From a virus, in the IMG/VR virus record IMGVR_UViG_3300024520_000485, positions 1-24,343 of that record: a stretch of 24,343 bases of DNA; one strand, given 5' to 3'. Under the pieces are notes generated by a model that did not search any database, was not told the origin of the DNA, and was given only the letters and a program-made list of their open reading frames with translations. Of this stretch, positions 1 to 8,426 are shown one piece after another. A program made the position numbers and the translations under genes. Positions within the stretch are counted from its first letter, which is position 1. Every line of letters begins with the position of its first letter.

Positions 1-56
1 TACGACAACGCTGAGATTCTATTCTGAGGATCGGTTAGCGGCACACCCCATCCCCC

Positions 57-3000
57 TTAAACGTACTCGGCTCGTGTGAACGTCACGCCATTATCCGATG
101 TGGCAGCAGTCGCGATATCCGCTCCGTCAGCATCATTGCGCACCGTCTGCACGGAAGCAGTCTGCAGCAGCTTGTTCCGACTCAGGATATACATCCACCC
201 CATCATGTCCGCCACAGTAGCCGTAGCTGCCGGCACAGCAGCCAGCTCTGTCTGAGTTGTCACTGTGAGTGCCTGGATCGCGTTTCCAGCCCCCTCGACC
301 ACTTCGTACACAGAACTCGAATCCGGGTCCGTAACCCAGTCAGGCGTCACCGTGGCCGTGTCTGTCGAGCCCGTGTAGTCGGAGATCATCCGCGACTGAC
401 CGGAACCCGTTCCGCTTGTGATCTTCACCACGTTCCAGTTCAGCTCGTCATCCGCGAAGGACGAGGCTGCAGCCAGAACGATTGTGCTCGACGTGCCGCT
501 CTGAGCAGTACCGGATGCCAACGCCGTCAGACCGCCTGCGCCACCACCCACATCGTCAGCCGTTTTCGTGGTCAGGGCATCAGCATTGTCCCAGAACGTC
601 TCGAAGTTGGCAGCGATGTTATCCGCCGTCGTTTCCGCGATCGTGTTGTCCAGAAATCCCTGCACCAGACTGTCAACCGCACCGCCCGCCGTGATCACCA
701 GGGAACTGAAGTTAGACGGCAGGTCAGCCGGAACCAGCGCGTCGTAGTCTGTCAACGCCGTATCAGCCTCAGCGTTCACCTCAGCCTTCATCGCTGTCGA
801 CATGCCACCCAGATCAGTTAATCCGGCACCAGCCGTTCCGATCTGCGTCTGGATGTCCTCAGTGTCCGCCTGAATGCCGTCCAACTCAGCCTGCAAGGTC
901 GTGCCGGTGTCGACTTCGATTGCGTCGATGCTTGCTTGCGTCGCAGAAAGGAGATTCACTCCATCGGCGCCCGTGATGATATCCAGATCATTCTGAGCCG
1001 TCGTGAGCGCTGCCGCTGTCGCCAATGTCGCCAGCGTCGTCGGGTAGTCATCAGCCTGGAGTTCGTTCGTGTCGGATTCGATGGCGTCAACGCTCGCTTG
1101 TGTCGCCGCCAGCAGGTCAACACGTCCGAACGGAAGCAATTCGTATGTATTCGTTCCAACCGCCTGAGTGGTCGCTGGTTCGAATGTAAGTGTGTCAGTT
1201 GAAGCCGTGAATCCAGTAATCAGCCTGGTCTGTCCGCTGACGGTCCCGGACGTGAACTTGATTAACCCACCCTTCCAGTAATCGTCGTCAGTTTCAGTGC
1301 GAGCCGCATCAACCATTGTGGTCGTCGAACCTGAATCAGCCGTACCCGTCGTCGCGCCGTGCGCAGGTATCGCTGTCAGCCCGGCACCCGCAGTACCGAT
1401 TTGAGTTTGAATGTCTTCGGTATCTGCTTGAATGCCATCCAGTTCAGCCTGGAGGGTGGTCGACGTGTCTGTCTCGATCGCGTCAATACTGGCCTGTGTC
1501 GCAGACAGAAGATTCACGCCATCAGCACCAGTTAGAATGTCCAAGTCGTTCTGGGCCGTTGTAATTGTCGCAGGAATAGTCGTGCCCGTGTCAACCAGAA
1601 TCGCGTCAACCACAGTATCAATCGCAACGAATCCCGCCGCGCCATTCGCCAGCGCGAACGTGTCACCCGTCTGCACTGTGTGCCCCGTCAGTGTCGTCAC
1701 CGTGTCGCACAACTGGATGTCGGTCCCGGACAGGTCCAGTGAGGTCGTCGGGTTCGCGACGTTGCCCCAGTCAATGCCGACATTGCCACCAGATGTGACG
1801 TCAACATGGAAATCCTGCTTCGTCGAGGGTTTCAGGCTCTTCTCAGCGAGGATGTAAACCTTGTCCGTTGCCTGATACGTGAAGCCGCCCGGGTCTTCCA
1901 GCAAAGTCACTGTCTTCGTAGAACCCGTGTAGTCATCAACCACTCCCACAGTTTTCTGCACGGCAGTGCTGGCATCTTCAATAACGATAGTGCAGCCGTT
2001 ATAAGCGTCGTCATCGGCCGATGCGGACGTCAGTGTGAAACTTGTCTGCGACGAATAGGTGGCAATCGTCGTGTCGGCCAGTAACAGCCGGTCACTGCCG
2101 CCAGCACCTGTGATCCACGCAGCATCACCCCGATCCCGTATGGCTTCCAGTGAATCCGTCGCCGTGCTGAACGTCGCCCCTGCGATGTCCGCAAGGTTGT
2201 CTCCTACCGTAGCGCCCGCACCGAGGTCGGTCAGCGTGCCCAATTTCGGCTGCATATCGGCCGTGTCGACTAGAATGGCGTCCACGACTGTGTCGATCGC
2301 CACAAAACCTGCAGCGCCATTTGCTAATGCGAAGGTGTCGCCCGTTTGTGCCGTGTGCCCGGTCAACGTAGTGACCGTATCGCAAAGCTGAATGTCAGTC
2401 CCTGACAGGTCCAACGCTGTCGTCGGGTTTGCAACGTTGCCCCAATCAATTCCGACATTTCCACCCGACGAGACGTCAACGTGATAGTCCTGGACGGTCG
2501 TCGGCTTGAGCGATGACTCGGCGAGGATATAGATTTTGTCCGTGGCCGCCATCGTGAAAACGCCGGGGTCTTCAAGCAAGGTGATCGTCTTGGTCGATCC
2601 GGCGTAGTCATCAACGATTCCTCTCGCCTTTTGAGCGGCCGTAGACGCATCCTGGATCACGATTGTGCAGCCGTTGTACGCGTCGTCGTCTGTTGATCCA
2701 GCCGTCAATGTGAACGAGGTTTGGGATGCGAGGGTGGCAATTGTCGTATCTGCCATCAGAAGTCGGTCACTACCGCCAGCTCCTGTTGTCCATGCAGAAT
2801 CACCTCGGTCGCGTAACGCTTCCTGCGAATCGGTGGCCGAACTGAATGTCGCACCCGCCATATCCGCCAGGTTGTCACCAACCGTGGCGCCGGCGCCCAG
2901 ATCAGTGATCGTGCCCAGTTTTGGCTGCATGTCAGCAGTGTCAACGAGGATCGTATCCACAACTGTGTCAATCGCTGCGAATCCAGTCGCCCCGTTGGCG

Positions 3001-4226
3001 AGAGCAAACGTATCTCCAGTCTGCGCTGTGTGGCCGGTCAGTGTCGTAACTGTGTCACACAACTGAATATCGGTCGCGGACAAATCGAGTGCCGTCGTCG
3101 GATTTTCGACATTGGCCCAGTCGATCCCAATGTTTCCTGATGCTGTCAGGTTGAGGGTCTGGGGGATCTTTGTGTCGTTCAACGAGTTCGTGTCCGTCTC
3201 GATCGCATCAATCGATGCCTGGGTCGCCGTCAGCAGGTTGACCTGTCCGGCCGGATGCAACTCGTACGTGTGGACAGTGACTGCCTGGGTCGTGGCTGGG
3301 GCGAACGTAATCGTATCCGTGCTCGCCACGAAGTCCGTGATCAGCCTGGACTGGCCATTCAGGTTGCCCGATGTGAACTTGATGATCCCGCCGTTCCAGT
3401 AGTCGTTATCCGCTTCGGTGCGGGCTGAGTCGACCATCGTCGTAGTCGTGCCGCTATCCGCCGTGCCGGTGATCAATGAACCACCGCTCTGATTATTGCG
3501 GATCGCCTCAAGAGAGTCCGTGGATGTGCTGAATGTCGCACCCGCCATATCCGCCAGGTTGTTACCAACCGTAGCACCGGCGCCGAGGTCGGTGAACGTC
3601 CCCAGTTTGCCATCTATGTTCAGCAGGTCGGTAGCTATGTTGGTGTCATTAGGCGTACCCAGAATTGTAAATATCGAGTCCAGACTGTTTACGGTCAACA
3701 CGTTAAGGTTATCGAACCACGCTTCAAAGTTGGTCGCTAAATTACCCGCCGTACTTTCAATCATTGTCGTGTTCAGGACACCCTGCACCAGACTATCAAC
3801 AGCTCCGCCTCCACTGATTACCGTTGAACTGAAGTTCGCCGGCAGGTCAGCAGCAACAACAGCAGGCCCGACATCGTAAAGATATGCCGTCACATCAACG
3901 TCTGTGTCCGCCGCGTTCGGTGACTTCAGCTTGACAAGAACAACCGTGTTCGCCGGAACTATAAACGACTGACTTTGCAGACTTACCCGGACGGCTGTCC
4001 CAACCGACTGATACTCCACACCCCCATTGATCGTGTTTCCGTCAACACTGATTTCAATCTCAAATACACCACCTGTGCCATCGAGGTCTTTGGTCCCGTC
4101 ACCCAATTGGATTGACGCCTGACACAATCTCGCTGCCGACGCGTCCGGAGTATCAGTCAACACCGTGACTTGAGACGTCAGATCACGATCCGCGTTCTCT
4201 GTGTCCAGTTGTTCGATGGCTGCCAT
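57..4226 (-). CDS. Giant mosaic repeat virion protein, probable tail fibre or appendage
   Basis: A 1389-residue protein rich in Thr, Ala, Asp and Gly. Residues 1-120 look like a beta-sandwich head domain. A long unit with a period of exactly 225 residues follows: GIDW(A/G)NV occurs at residues 367, 592 and 817, the third copy being partial. Other modules are duplicated: an ADLP(A/S)NFSS block at 126-173 and 1167-1214, a block with GQ(S/T)RLIT at 255-345 and 962-1052 (diverged third copy near 1240-1312), and a DGIQADTEDIQ block at 889-951 and 1075-1137. I see no catalytic motif. Size, repeats and position after the late virion genes suggest a fibre or other elongated appendage. A GAGGA ribosome site lies 7 bases before the chosen ATG. 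The stop falls near the window edge and the next downstream gene is not visible. Fibre is inference; long repeat virion protein is well supported. Confidence 0.72.
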   Translation of the reverse strand: MAAIEQLDTENADRDLTSQVTVLTDTPDASAARLCQASIQLGDGTKDLDGTGGVFEIEISVDGNTINGGVEYQSVGTAVRVSLQSQSFIVPANTVVLVKLKSPNAADTDVDVTAYLYDVGPAVVAADLPANFSSTVISGGGAVDSLVQGVLNTTMIESTAGNLATNFEAWFDNLNVLTVNSLDSIFTILGTPNDTNIATDLLNIDGKLGTFTDLGAGATVGNNLADMAGATFSTSTDSLEAIRNNQSGGSLITGTADSGTTTTMVDSARTEADNDYWNGGIIKFTSGNLNGQSRLITDFVASTDTITFAPATTQAVTVHTYELHPAGQVNLLTATQASIDAIETDTNSLNDTKIPQTLNLTASGNIGIDWANVENPTTALDLSATDIQLCDTVTTLTGHTAQTGDTFALANGATGFAAIDTVVDTILVDTADMQPKLGTITDLGAGATVGDNLADMAGATFSSATDSQEALRDRGDSAWTTGAGGSDRLLMADTTIATLASQTSFTLTAGSTDDDAYNGCTIVIQDASTAAQKARGIVDDYAGSTKTITLLEDPGVFTMAATDKIYILAESSLKPTTVQDYHVDVSSGGNVGIDWGNVANPTTALDLSGTDIQLCDTVTTLTGHTAQTGDTFALANGAAGFVAIDTVVDAILVDTADMQPKLGTLTDLGAGATVGDNLADIAGATFSTATDSLEAIRDRGDAAWITGAGGSDRLLLADTTIATYSSQTSFTLTSASADDDAYNGCTIVIEDASTAVQKTVGVVDDYTGSTKTVTLLEDPGGFTYQATDKVYILAEKSLKPSTKQDFHVDVTSGGNVGIDWGNVANPTTSLDLSGTDIQLCDTVTTLTGHTVQTGDTFALANGAAGFVAIDTVVDAILVDTGTTIPATITTAQNDLDILTGADGVNLLSATQASIDAIETDTSTTLQAELDGIQADTEDIQTQIGTAGAGLTAIPAHGATTGTADSGSTTTMVDAARTETDDDYWKGGLIKFTSGTVSGQTRLITGFTASTDTLTFEPATTQAVGTNTYELLPFGRVDLLAATQASVDAIESDTNELQADDYPTTLATLATAAALTTAQNDLDIITGADGVNLLSATQASIDAIEVDTGTTLQAELDGIQADTEDIQTQIGTAGAGLTDLGGMSTAMKAEVNAEADTALTDYDALVPADLPSNFSSLVITAGGAVDSLVQGFLDNTIAETTADNIAANFETFWDNADALTTKTADDVGGGAGGLTALASGTAQSGTSSTIVLAAASSFADDELNWNVVKITSGTGSGQSRMISDYTGSTDTATVTPDWVTDPDSSSVYEVVEGAGNAIQALTVTTQTELAAVPAATATVADMMGWMYILSRNKLLQTASVQTVRNDADGADIATAATSDNGVTFTRAEYV
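1587..3128 (-). repeat. Tandem 675-bp in-frame repeat within the fibre gene (2 full copies and 1 partial)
   Basis: Copies cover 3128-2454, 2453-1779 and a partial 1778-1587. Each begins at the codons for GIDW(A/G)NV and continues through IQLCDTVTTLTGHT, LGAGATVGDNLAD, GGSDRLL and YILAE. Spacing of the landmark motif is 225 codons both times. The DNA copies have diverged, mostly at synonymous or conservative positions, so this is an old duplication and not an assembly artefact. Unequal exchange between copies could change fibre length. Confidence 0.85.
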
Positions 4227-4241
4227 CCGTGCATCCTCTTA

Positions 4242-4646
4242 TTACAGCAGCGGGTCATTGCTTTTACGACGAAGCCTGTCGATCTCTTTCCACAGTTTCA
4301 TCAGGTCGTCCGCTTCCGGTGAATCCTCAATCCCCAGGTGCGTCGCGATCATCACCAGTGCACGGGCTATGAGGTTCCGCTGTTTCCATGACGGTGCCAG
4401 TTTCTCGATATCCCTGCTGGCTTTCAGCCGCTTCCGCTCCACATTACTCAGTGTTTCCTGCGACCTCATCCACGCTTCATGGTCATAGTCAGCCATCGCT
4501 GCGTCGAGATCGTCCTGTGACACATCCGGGCAGTACAACCTACCATTCTCCACATACGCCGTACCATGCTCCCCAGACGATTGGTTACACTGCTCCATTA
4601 TGAATACCACATCCATGTTCGGCAAAACTGGGATACTGGCTGTCAT
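4242..4646 (-). CDS. Hypothetical phage protein, 134 aa
   Basis: I do not recognise a family. The first 45 residues contain two cysteines and an acidic stretch (VSQDDLDAAMADYD). The rest is predicted mainly helical and charged, ending RLRRKSNDPLL. The gene ends in two consecutive stop codons (TAA TAA). A GGAGAAG site 6 bases before the ATG overlaps the stop codon of the preceding virion gene, so the two are probably translated in series. It sits directly upstream of the giant fibre gene with a 15-base gap. A small fibre-associated or chaperone role is possible by position only. Size, coding frame and ribosome site make it a confident gene of unknown function. Confidence 0.7.
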   Translation of the reverse strand: MTASIPVLPNMDVVFIMEQCNQSSGEHGTAYVENGRLYCPDVSQDDLDAAMADYDHEAWMRSQETLSNVERKRLKASRDIEKLAPSWKQRNLIARALVMIATHLGIEDSPEADDLMKLWKEIDRLRRKSNDPLL

Positions 4647-4649
4647 TGA

Positions 4650-5396
4650 TTACTTCTCCATCACCCAGAACCTAGGCTGCAGATTGGCTGTCGTGCCAGA
4701 AATTGTCTTGTCTGATCCAGTCTCGTGGTATGTGCCAACCTGAAAATCGTCACCATCAGATACAGCCACCTCGACACCGGCCGTTATGGAAATGTCATCG
4801 CCGCCAGTGTCAATGCGATCGCTTATCCTGACGTCAGTTGCCCCATTGATAGTAATACGACCAAGATATCGCTCTCCGGCTGTGTAGCTGGTGTAGAGCA
4901 TGAAAAAACCCATTACCCAGATACCATCCCTTCGTGCGGTAATCTTGAATGTGGATGTGTCTCCAAGACCTCCCTCGTCAGATTCACTGGCGTTGAACTC
5001 CACCTGATTCCAAGCACCACTCGTAATTCCTGTCTGGTCCGCAGTTCTACGCAAAAGACAGGAGTGCGAAATCCTCCCGTCATGTATCACGTGCCAGTCA
5101 GTGCCATTGTAGACCAAATCCATGCTGTCATTTGTGATGAACAGCTTGAACGATGTGGCTGATCCTTCTCTAAGGTTGATATCATTGCTTGTTCCTGTAA
5201 CTGTGATCTCATAGCCGCCAGTGATACTGTCAGCAGAGACAGATACGACGTCGTTCACAGTCGGTGCGGTCGGGAGCGTCAATGTCCAGTTCGCACTCGT
5301 GGCGGTCGCGATGACATGCTCAAACGGCTTCGCGGTGTACGCCCCAGACTTTGACTGGAACACAACGGGCACATGGTTGAATCGGTCAGGAAACAT
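4650..5396 (-). CDS. Virion protein with C-terminal C1q/TNF-like beta domain
   Basis: 248 residues. Residues 25-105 form a beta-rich segment ending YNGTDWHVIHDG, a pattern common in phage fibre and decoration proteins. Residues 111-246 resemble a C1q/TNF-like jelly roll: EFNASESDEGG, then TFKITARRDGIWVMGFFM, a YLGRITING strand, a GVEVAVSDGDDFQVG stretch and a terminal PRFWVMEK strand. In phages such trimeric domains often sit at the tips of receptor-binding proteins. The ATG lies inside the end of the upstream gene (11-base overlap), preceded by AAGGAG. Placement next to the giant fibre supports a receptor-binding or tail-tip role, which is inference from fold resemblance seen by eye. Confidence 0.6.
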   Translation of the reverse strand: MFPDRFNHVPVVFQSKSGAYTAKPFEHVIATATSANWTLTLPTAPTVNDVVSVSADSITGGYEITVTGTSNDINLREGSATSFKLFITNDSMDLVYNGTDWHVIHDGRISHSCLLRRTADQTGITSGAWNQVEFNASESDEGGLGDTSTFKITARRDGIWVMGFFMLYTSYTAGERYLGRITINGATDVRISDRIDTGGDDISITAGVEVAVSDGDDFQVGTYHETGSDKTISGTTANLQPRFWVMEK

Positions 5397-5970
5397 CCAC
5401 CTCTCCTTTCAGCCTCAATCCCCGTTCATCCAGGACTGCCCGCAACGACGCACTACGAGTAAACACGACACCAGCGTCTGTACTGGACGCATCGACCGCC
5501 TTAGCCGCATCACCCAGCGCCTTCACCTTCCGTCTGCGGTGAGTCTCCCGCTCCGCCTCAGTCGTGGCATTCTTTTCCAGAAGCTCATGCAGCTCGACTT
5601 CCAGCTTGACCGCCTGCATGTCCTCAACACTGCGAGTCAGCCTCGGAATTCGATAAGCGTGCCTCGCCCTGAAGAACTCATGAGCCTCCTCAGCCGTCAT
5701 CAGGTGGCACGTGCTCCATCGCTCATCCGCTTCCTTCGCAAACTCTTCCGGAACGAGCAGCATTCCCCACTGCATTCCGAGCTCTGAATCCTCTGTCGCC
5801 TGGCGATGACCACTGACGCTGTCGTAGATCCACGGGCTGAACTGATCGATGTACTGAGACCAGTCCAGTCCAGACTGACTCACAATGCGCAGACGATTGA
5901 ACTCCGGGTACAGCGCTCCGTGCGGTCCCAGATTGATCTGCACCTTCAATGGTACGACTTCGATCGCCAT
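5386..5970 (-). CDS. Hypothetical phage structural-region protein, 194 aa
   Basis: No family recognised. The N-terminal half is mixed, with aromatic residues (LDWSQYIDQFSPWIYD and MQWGMLLVPEEF). The C-terminal half is strongly charged and helical (VEDMQAVKLEVELHELLEK, then ERETHRRRKVKALGDAAKAVD), suggesting a coiled segment. It starts 1 base after the stop of the upstream gene, with GAGGA 6 bases before the ATG, and overlaps the downstream C1q-like gene by 11 bases. This spacing points to translational coupling. Likely a virion or assembly protein by position; function unknown. Confidence 0.68.
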   Translation of the reverse strand: MAIEVVPLKVQINLGPHGALYPEFNRLRIVSQSGLDWSQYIDQFSPWIYDSVSGHRQATEDSELGMQWGMLLVPEEFAKEADERWSTCHLMTAEEAHEFFRARHAYRIPRLTRSVEDMQAVKLEVELHELLEKNATTEAERETHRRRKVKALGDAAKAVDASSTDAGVVFTRSASLRAVLDERGLRLKGEVDVS

Positions 5971-5971
5971 C

Positions 5972-6331
5972 TCAGTCCTCGATCAAGCACATTTCCAGAT
6001 CGACCGCTGCGGTGTCGGCAATGGCGTACGGCGCTGTCGCAGTCGCTGCAAATCGAAACCTGCAATCCTCCCCAGCGTTCAGCCGGACAAGGTCAGCAAC
6101 GCCAATCCCCGGTCGAATCTCAACAAAGTTCGTCGAGTCGAGATTCCGGAAATACACCATCCCGGGAGTCGTCACGTCTCCGAAGTCCAACTGTTCCTCA
6201 CTGGTGGCGATATTCTGGATGATCCGAGTGAACGCAGTCCCGGAGACCGCCACCTTCACCGGAGGAGCGGAGATCGTGAACGCGACCCCACTCTTCTCGT
6301 AGTGCATGACTGTTTCAGTGGTTACCGTCAT
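5972..6331 (-). CDS. Small beta-rich virion protein, 119 aa
   Basis: A short protein with alternating hydrophobic strands, including PGMVYFRNLDSTNFVEIR, LNAGEDCRFRFA and DTAAVDLEMCLIED. This layout is typical of small jelly-roll or beta-sandwich proteins encoded among tail and head genes of environmental phages. It resembles in size and style the two small proteins at 8052-8417 and 8427-8765. AAGGAG lies 8 bases before the ATG. The start region overlaps the end of the glycosyltransferase gene by 17 bases. Virion component is inference; exact role unknown. Confidence 0.65.
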   Translation of the reverse strand: MTVTTETVMHYEKSGVAFTISAPPVKVAVSGTAFTRIIQNIATSEEQLDFGDVTTPGMVYFRNLDSTNFVEIRPGIGVADLVRLNAGEDCRFRFAATATAPYAIADTAAVDLEMCLIED

Positions 6332-6980
6332 CGCTGGACTCCTTCAGCTGGTTTACGGCTTGAATCAACTCGATCAGCTCGACTCCGTCCACGAAATGAC
6401 GGCAGGGTCTCTCAAAATCAGCCCACACCCGAAACCCGGACTCCTTAGCCCTCTCACAGAACGCCATATCGTTCCCGGCCCTCACACGCCCCCTGCCATC
6501 GAGTTTACGGGTAAAAGCGCCTGACTGCATCATCGGATGCTCAAACACCCTGCGAGCCATCAGAACGCAACCAGTCCCCACAGCGTCCACTTCCTGCAAT
6601 CCATCCTGCGGCTGGAACTCGTTGTAGCCCTGTTCTTCGAAGTTCCTCTTGTACGCATTCATGTACCACGGACGTTCGCCGTTGTTCGTGTTGTGATACA
6701 CGGGCGTCGGGAATCCAACAACGTCTAAATCGTCCTGCACTCGGTCCAGGGGGTTGCCTAGAGGCGGATTATCACTGTCCATCGTCAGCCAGAAATCGTC
6801 CCCGTTGTCCATGAAATCCACGATGCAGTGATGCAGATTATTCTCGAACGGGCGGTGAGTCGGCGCATCCATCCGGACCGTGAACCGAGAATCCTGCAAC
6901 AGTGCGATCGTCGCGAACATGACGTGCTTGTGCACCCAGCCGTCACCGTTGGGGAGCGTGATGTAGACGCGAGGCTTCAT
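6315..6980 (-). CDS. GT-A type glycosyltransferase (family 2-like)
   Basis: 221 residues. A strand DDFWLTMDSDNPP (residues 61-73) carries the DxD motif at D68/D70, which in GT-A enzymes binds the metal and nucleotide-sugar diphosphate. VDAVGTGCVLMARRVF (131-146) matches the acceptor-side segment of family 2-like enzymes. AGNDMAFCERAKESGFRVWAD (168-188) matches the later acidic motif, and H195 may be the third metal ligand. No membrane segment is seen, so it should be cytoplasmic. Its start overlaps the stop of the small upstream gene (ATGA) and its end overlaps the next virion gene by 17 bases, so it is expressed with late genes. It may glycosylate a virion protein or a host surface polymer; substrate unknown. 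Confidence 0.8.
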   Translation of the reverse strand: MKPRVYITLPNGDGWVHKHVMFATIALLQDSRFTVRMDAPTHRPFENNLHHCIVDFMDNGDDFWLTMDSDNPPLGNPLDRVQDDLDVVGFPTPVYHNTNNGERPWYMNAYKRNFEEQGYNEFQPQDGLQEVDAVGTGCVLMARRVFEHPMMQSGAFTRKLDGRGRVRAGNDMAFCERAKESGFRVWADFERPCRHFVDGVELIELIQAVNQLKESSDDGNH

Positions 6981-7123
6981 GCCGTCTCCAGATTCACGAT
7001 CTGAGGCGTCCTCGCCTCTTCCTCGACGATGCTGGTCTTCTCCTCGTGCGTCACAATCACCATCGCTACACGGGCGTCTGTGACCACCACAGGGGCTGAT
7101 TCGTCAGTCATCTCGATAGACAT
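6977..7123 (-). CDS. Small 48-aa protein overlapping both neighbours
   Basis: An open frame of 48 codons filling the gap between the propeller-like gene and the glycosyltransferase. It begins at an ATG overlapping the upstream stop by one base (TGATG) and ends at a TGA overlapping the downstream start (ATGA). A GGAG lies about 10 bases before the ATG. The product starts MSIEMTDESAPVVVTDARVA and is acidic, with likely beta strands and no membrane segment. Perfect fit to the overlap pattern of its neighbours supports it as real. Its last codons (NLETA) also carry the GGAG used by the next gene. Function unknown. Confidence 0.65.
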   Translation of the reverse strand: MSIEMTDESAPVVVTDARVAMVIVTHEEKTSIVEEEARTPQIVNLETA

Positions 7124-8040
7124 CACGCTGTCTCCAACGGAGCCACCTGGTACTGTCTGGAGTCTTCCTGATCGATTGAGGATGGCGCCTCGTGAGTTTC
7201 CATGACCTGCGCCAATCGGGAATCCGTCTCAGAAACAAACGCCCTGCCCCTGAATGTGTCCGGGTCACGAGGAGCGAGCCGCCCCTCCCAGTTCAATGAA
7301 CAGATACCACGGATCGTTCCGATACCCGTCGACACACTGGAAAGCACGGTAGTCGACCAGACACCTGACACTCTCGCCATCTTCGACAATGACAGGTGAC
7401 CGCCGATCAGTCCATCGGTCCCATCGAAACTGCATGACTGCGGCCTGATCAACAGCGTCACGGTACATCGTAGACTCTGACGAACAGTGTCCGTGAAACT
7501 ACCGCTCATCACATATAGGTCGGGCGCCCCACCCGTCATGGACCGAGAAATCAGAGTCGTTCGTCGCTGCTCCGCATCACGCACCGCCGAGATTCCAGAC
7601 CACTGTAAACCAGACGCTGGCACGCCGGCTGACTGCCGAATGATCGAGCTGAATCGACCTGACAACTTAAATACTCGACCTCTTGCCGAGCCACGCGCCG
7701 TGATCAGGAAGGTGTCCCTCCCGTCCCAGTCGATATCACGAATCTCCTTGCGGCCCGCCCCGAATCCAGCGCCTTCGCGACCATCCAGCTGATGATTCAT
7801 CACAGAGCAGTCGAGGGAGTCGCGCACAGTCGAGCTAAAGATACCGCTCGTGAAGACGATCTTCCCGTCACCGAGAGAACCAGCGTCCCCATTGCAGTAC
7901 ACCGTATGAACGCCGTCCGTCGAGATCCCCGACGGCTCACTCACCAGTGATGCTGCAGACGTCTTAATGGTGGACGTGAAGTCGCCGGACTGGCGGTACA
8001 GCTTCGTAGTGCTCTGGGCACACCAAAGAACATCCGCCAT
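7123..8040 (-). CDS. Repeat protein with five SG-F-S-T-V motifs, possible beta-propeller virion protein
   Basis: 305 residues. A short motif recurs five times at roughly 46-62 residue intervals: SGDFTSTIKTS (18-28), SGIFSSTVRDS (65-75), SGRFSSIIRQS (127-137), SGSFTDTVRQS (179-189) and SGVWSTTVLSS (225-235). Between copies are strands such as DIDWDGRDTFLIT and CSFDGTDGLIGG, as in propeller blades. This suggests a propeller of about five blades, with a polar tail from about 270. AAGGGA precedes the ATG by 8 bases. The stop overlaps the ATG of the 48-residue gene by one base. A tail-tip or receptor-binding role is plausible by context; no catalytic residues are evident. Confidence 0.6.
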   Translation of the reverse strand: MADVLWCAQSTTKLYRQSGDFTSTIKTSAASLVSEPSGISTDGVHTVYCNGDAGSLGDGKIVFTSGIFSSTVRDSLDCSVMNHQLDGREGAGFGAGRKEIRDIDWDGRDTFLITARGSARGRVFKLSGRFSSIIRQSAGVPASGLQWSGISAVRDAEQRRTTLISRSMTGGAPDLYVMSGSFTDTVRQSLRCTVTLLIRPQSCSFDGTDGLIGGHLSLSKMARVSGVWSTTVLSSVSTGIGTIRGICSLNWEGRLAPRDPDTFRGRAFVSETDSRLAQVMETHEAPSSIDQEDSRQYQVAPLETA

Positions 8041-8051
8041 CGCTCATTCCC

Positions 8052-8417
8052 TTAGGAGAGCGTGCATCCGTCTGCCACGATGACTCGCCATTCGAGGTTG
8101 TCATCTCCGTCTTCAACGCTTTCGAGCTTCAGCAACTCACCGATGGCAGCGAACGTACAGATCGTGTCTCCGCTGGAGTTGATCGCGCTGTCGGCGGTCA
8201 CCGTCGCGTCCCCACCATCCGTCTTCATCGACAGCGTCAACTGCTGCCCAACGAATGCCGGATCAGCCAGTGCCCGAGACTCCGCTGCAGCCGTGACAAT
8301 CTGGCAATGCGAGGAGAATCGGGTGTCCGTCTTGATCGTCCCAGAAGCACCGGGATCAGCGAGGATGTTTCCGGCAGCGTCCGCGAACCTGTGGTTGTAC
8401 GTGTGGGGTGAACCCAT
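8052..8417 (-). CDS. Small beta-rich virion protein, 121 aa
   Basis: Contains an early GNILADPGASGTIKTDTRFS segment, then strands QQLTLSMKTDGGDATVTA and a closing NLEWRVIVADGC. The closing W-R-V-I strand resembles DWHVIHDG in the C1q-like protein at 4650-5396, suggesting a shared small beta fold used repeatedly in this virion. AAGGA precedes the ATG by about 7 bases. It lies 9 bases after the stop of the neighbouring small virion gene. Probably a head-decoration or tail-associated protein; this is inference from composition and position. Confidence 0.62.
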   Translation of the reverse strand: MGSPHTYNHRFADAAGNILADPGASGTIKTDTRFSSHCQIVTAAAESRALADPAFVGQQLTLSMKTDGGDATVTADSAINSSGDTICTFAAIGELLKLESVEDGDDNLEWRVIVADGCTLS

Positions 8418-8426
8418 GACGTGTCC

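Noticed and set aside
1-56. ATG frame after an AAGGGGG site just past the fibre stop
   Set aside because: The minus-strand frame is only 10 codons long before a stop; nothing else is seen in this stretch.
1432-1857. Plus-strand frames within the fibre repeats
   Set aside because: They recur because the repeat itself recurs; they are shadows of the fibre frame.
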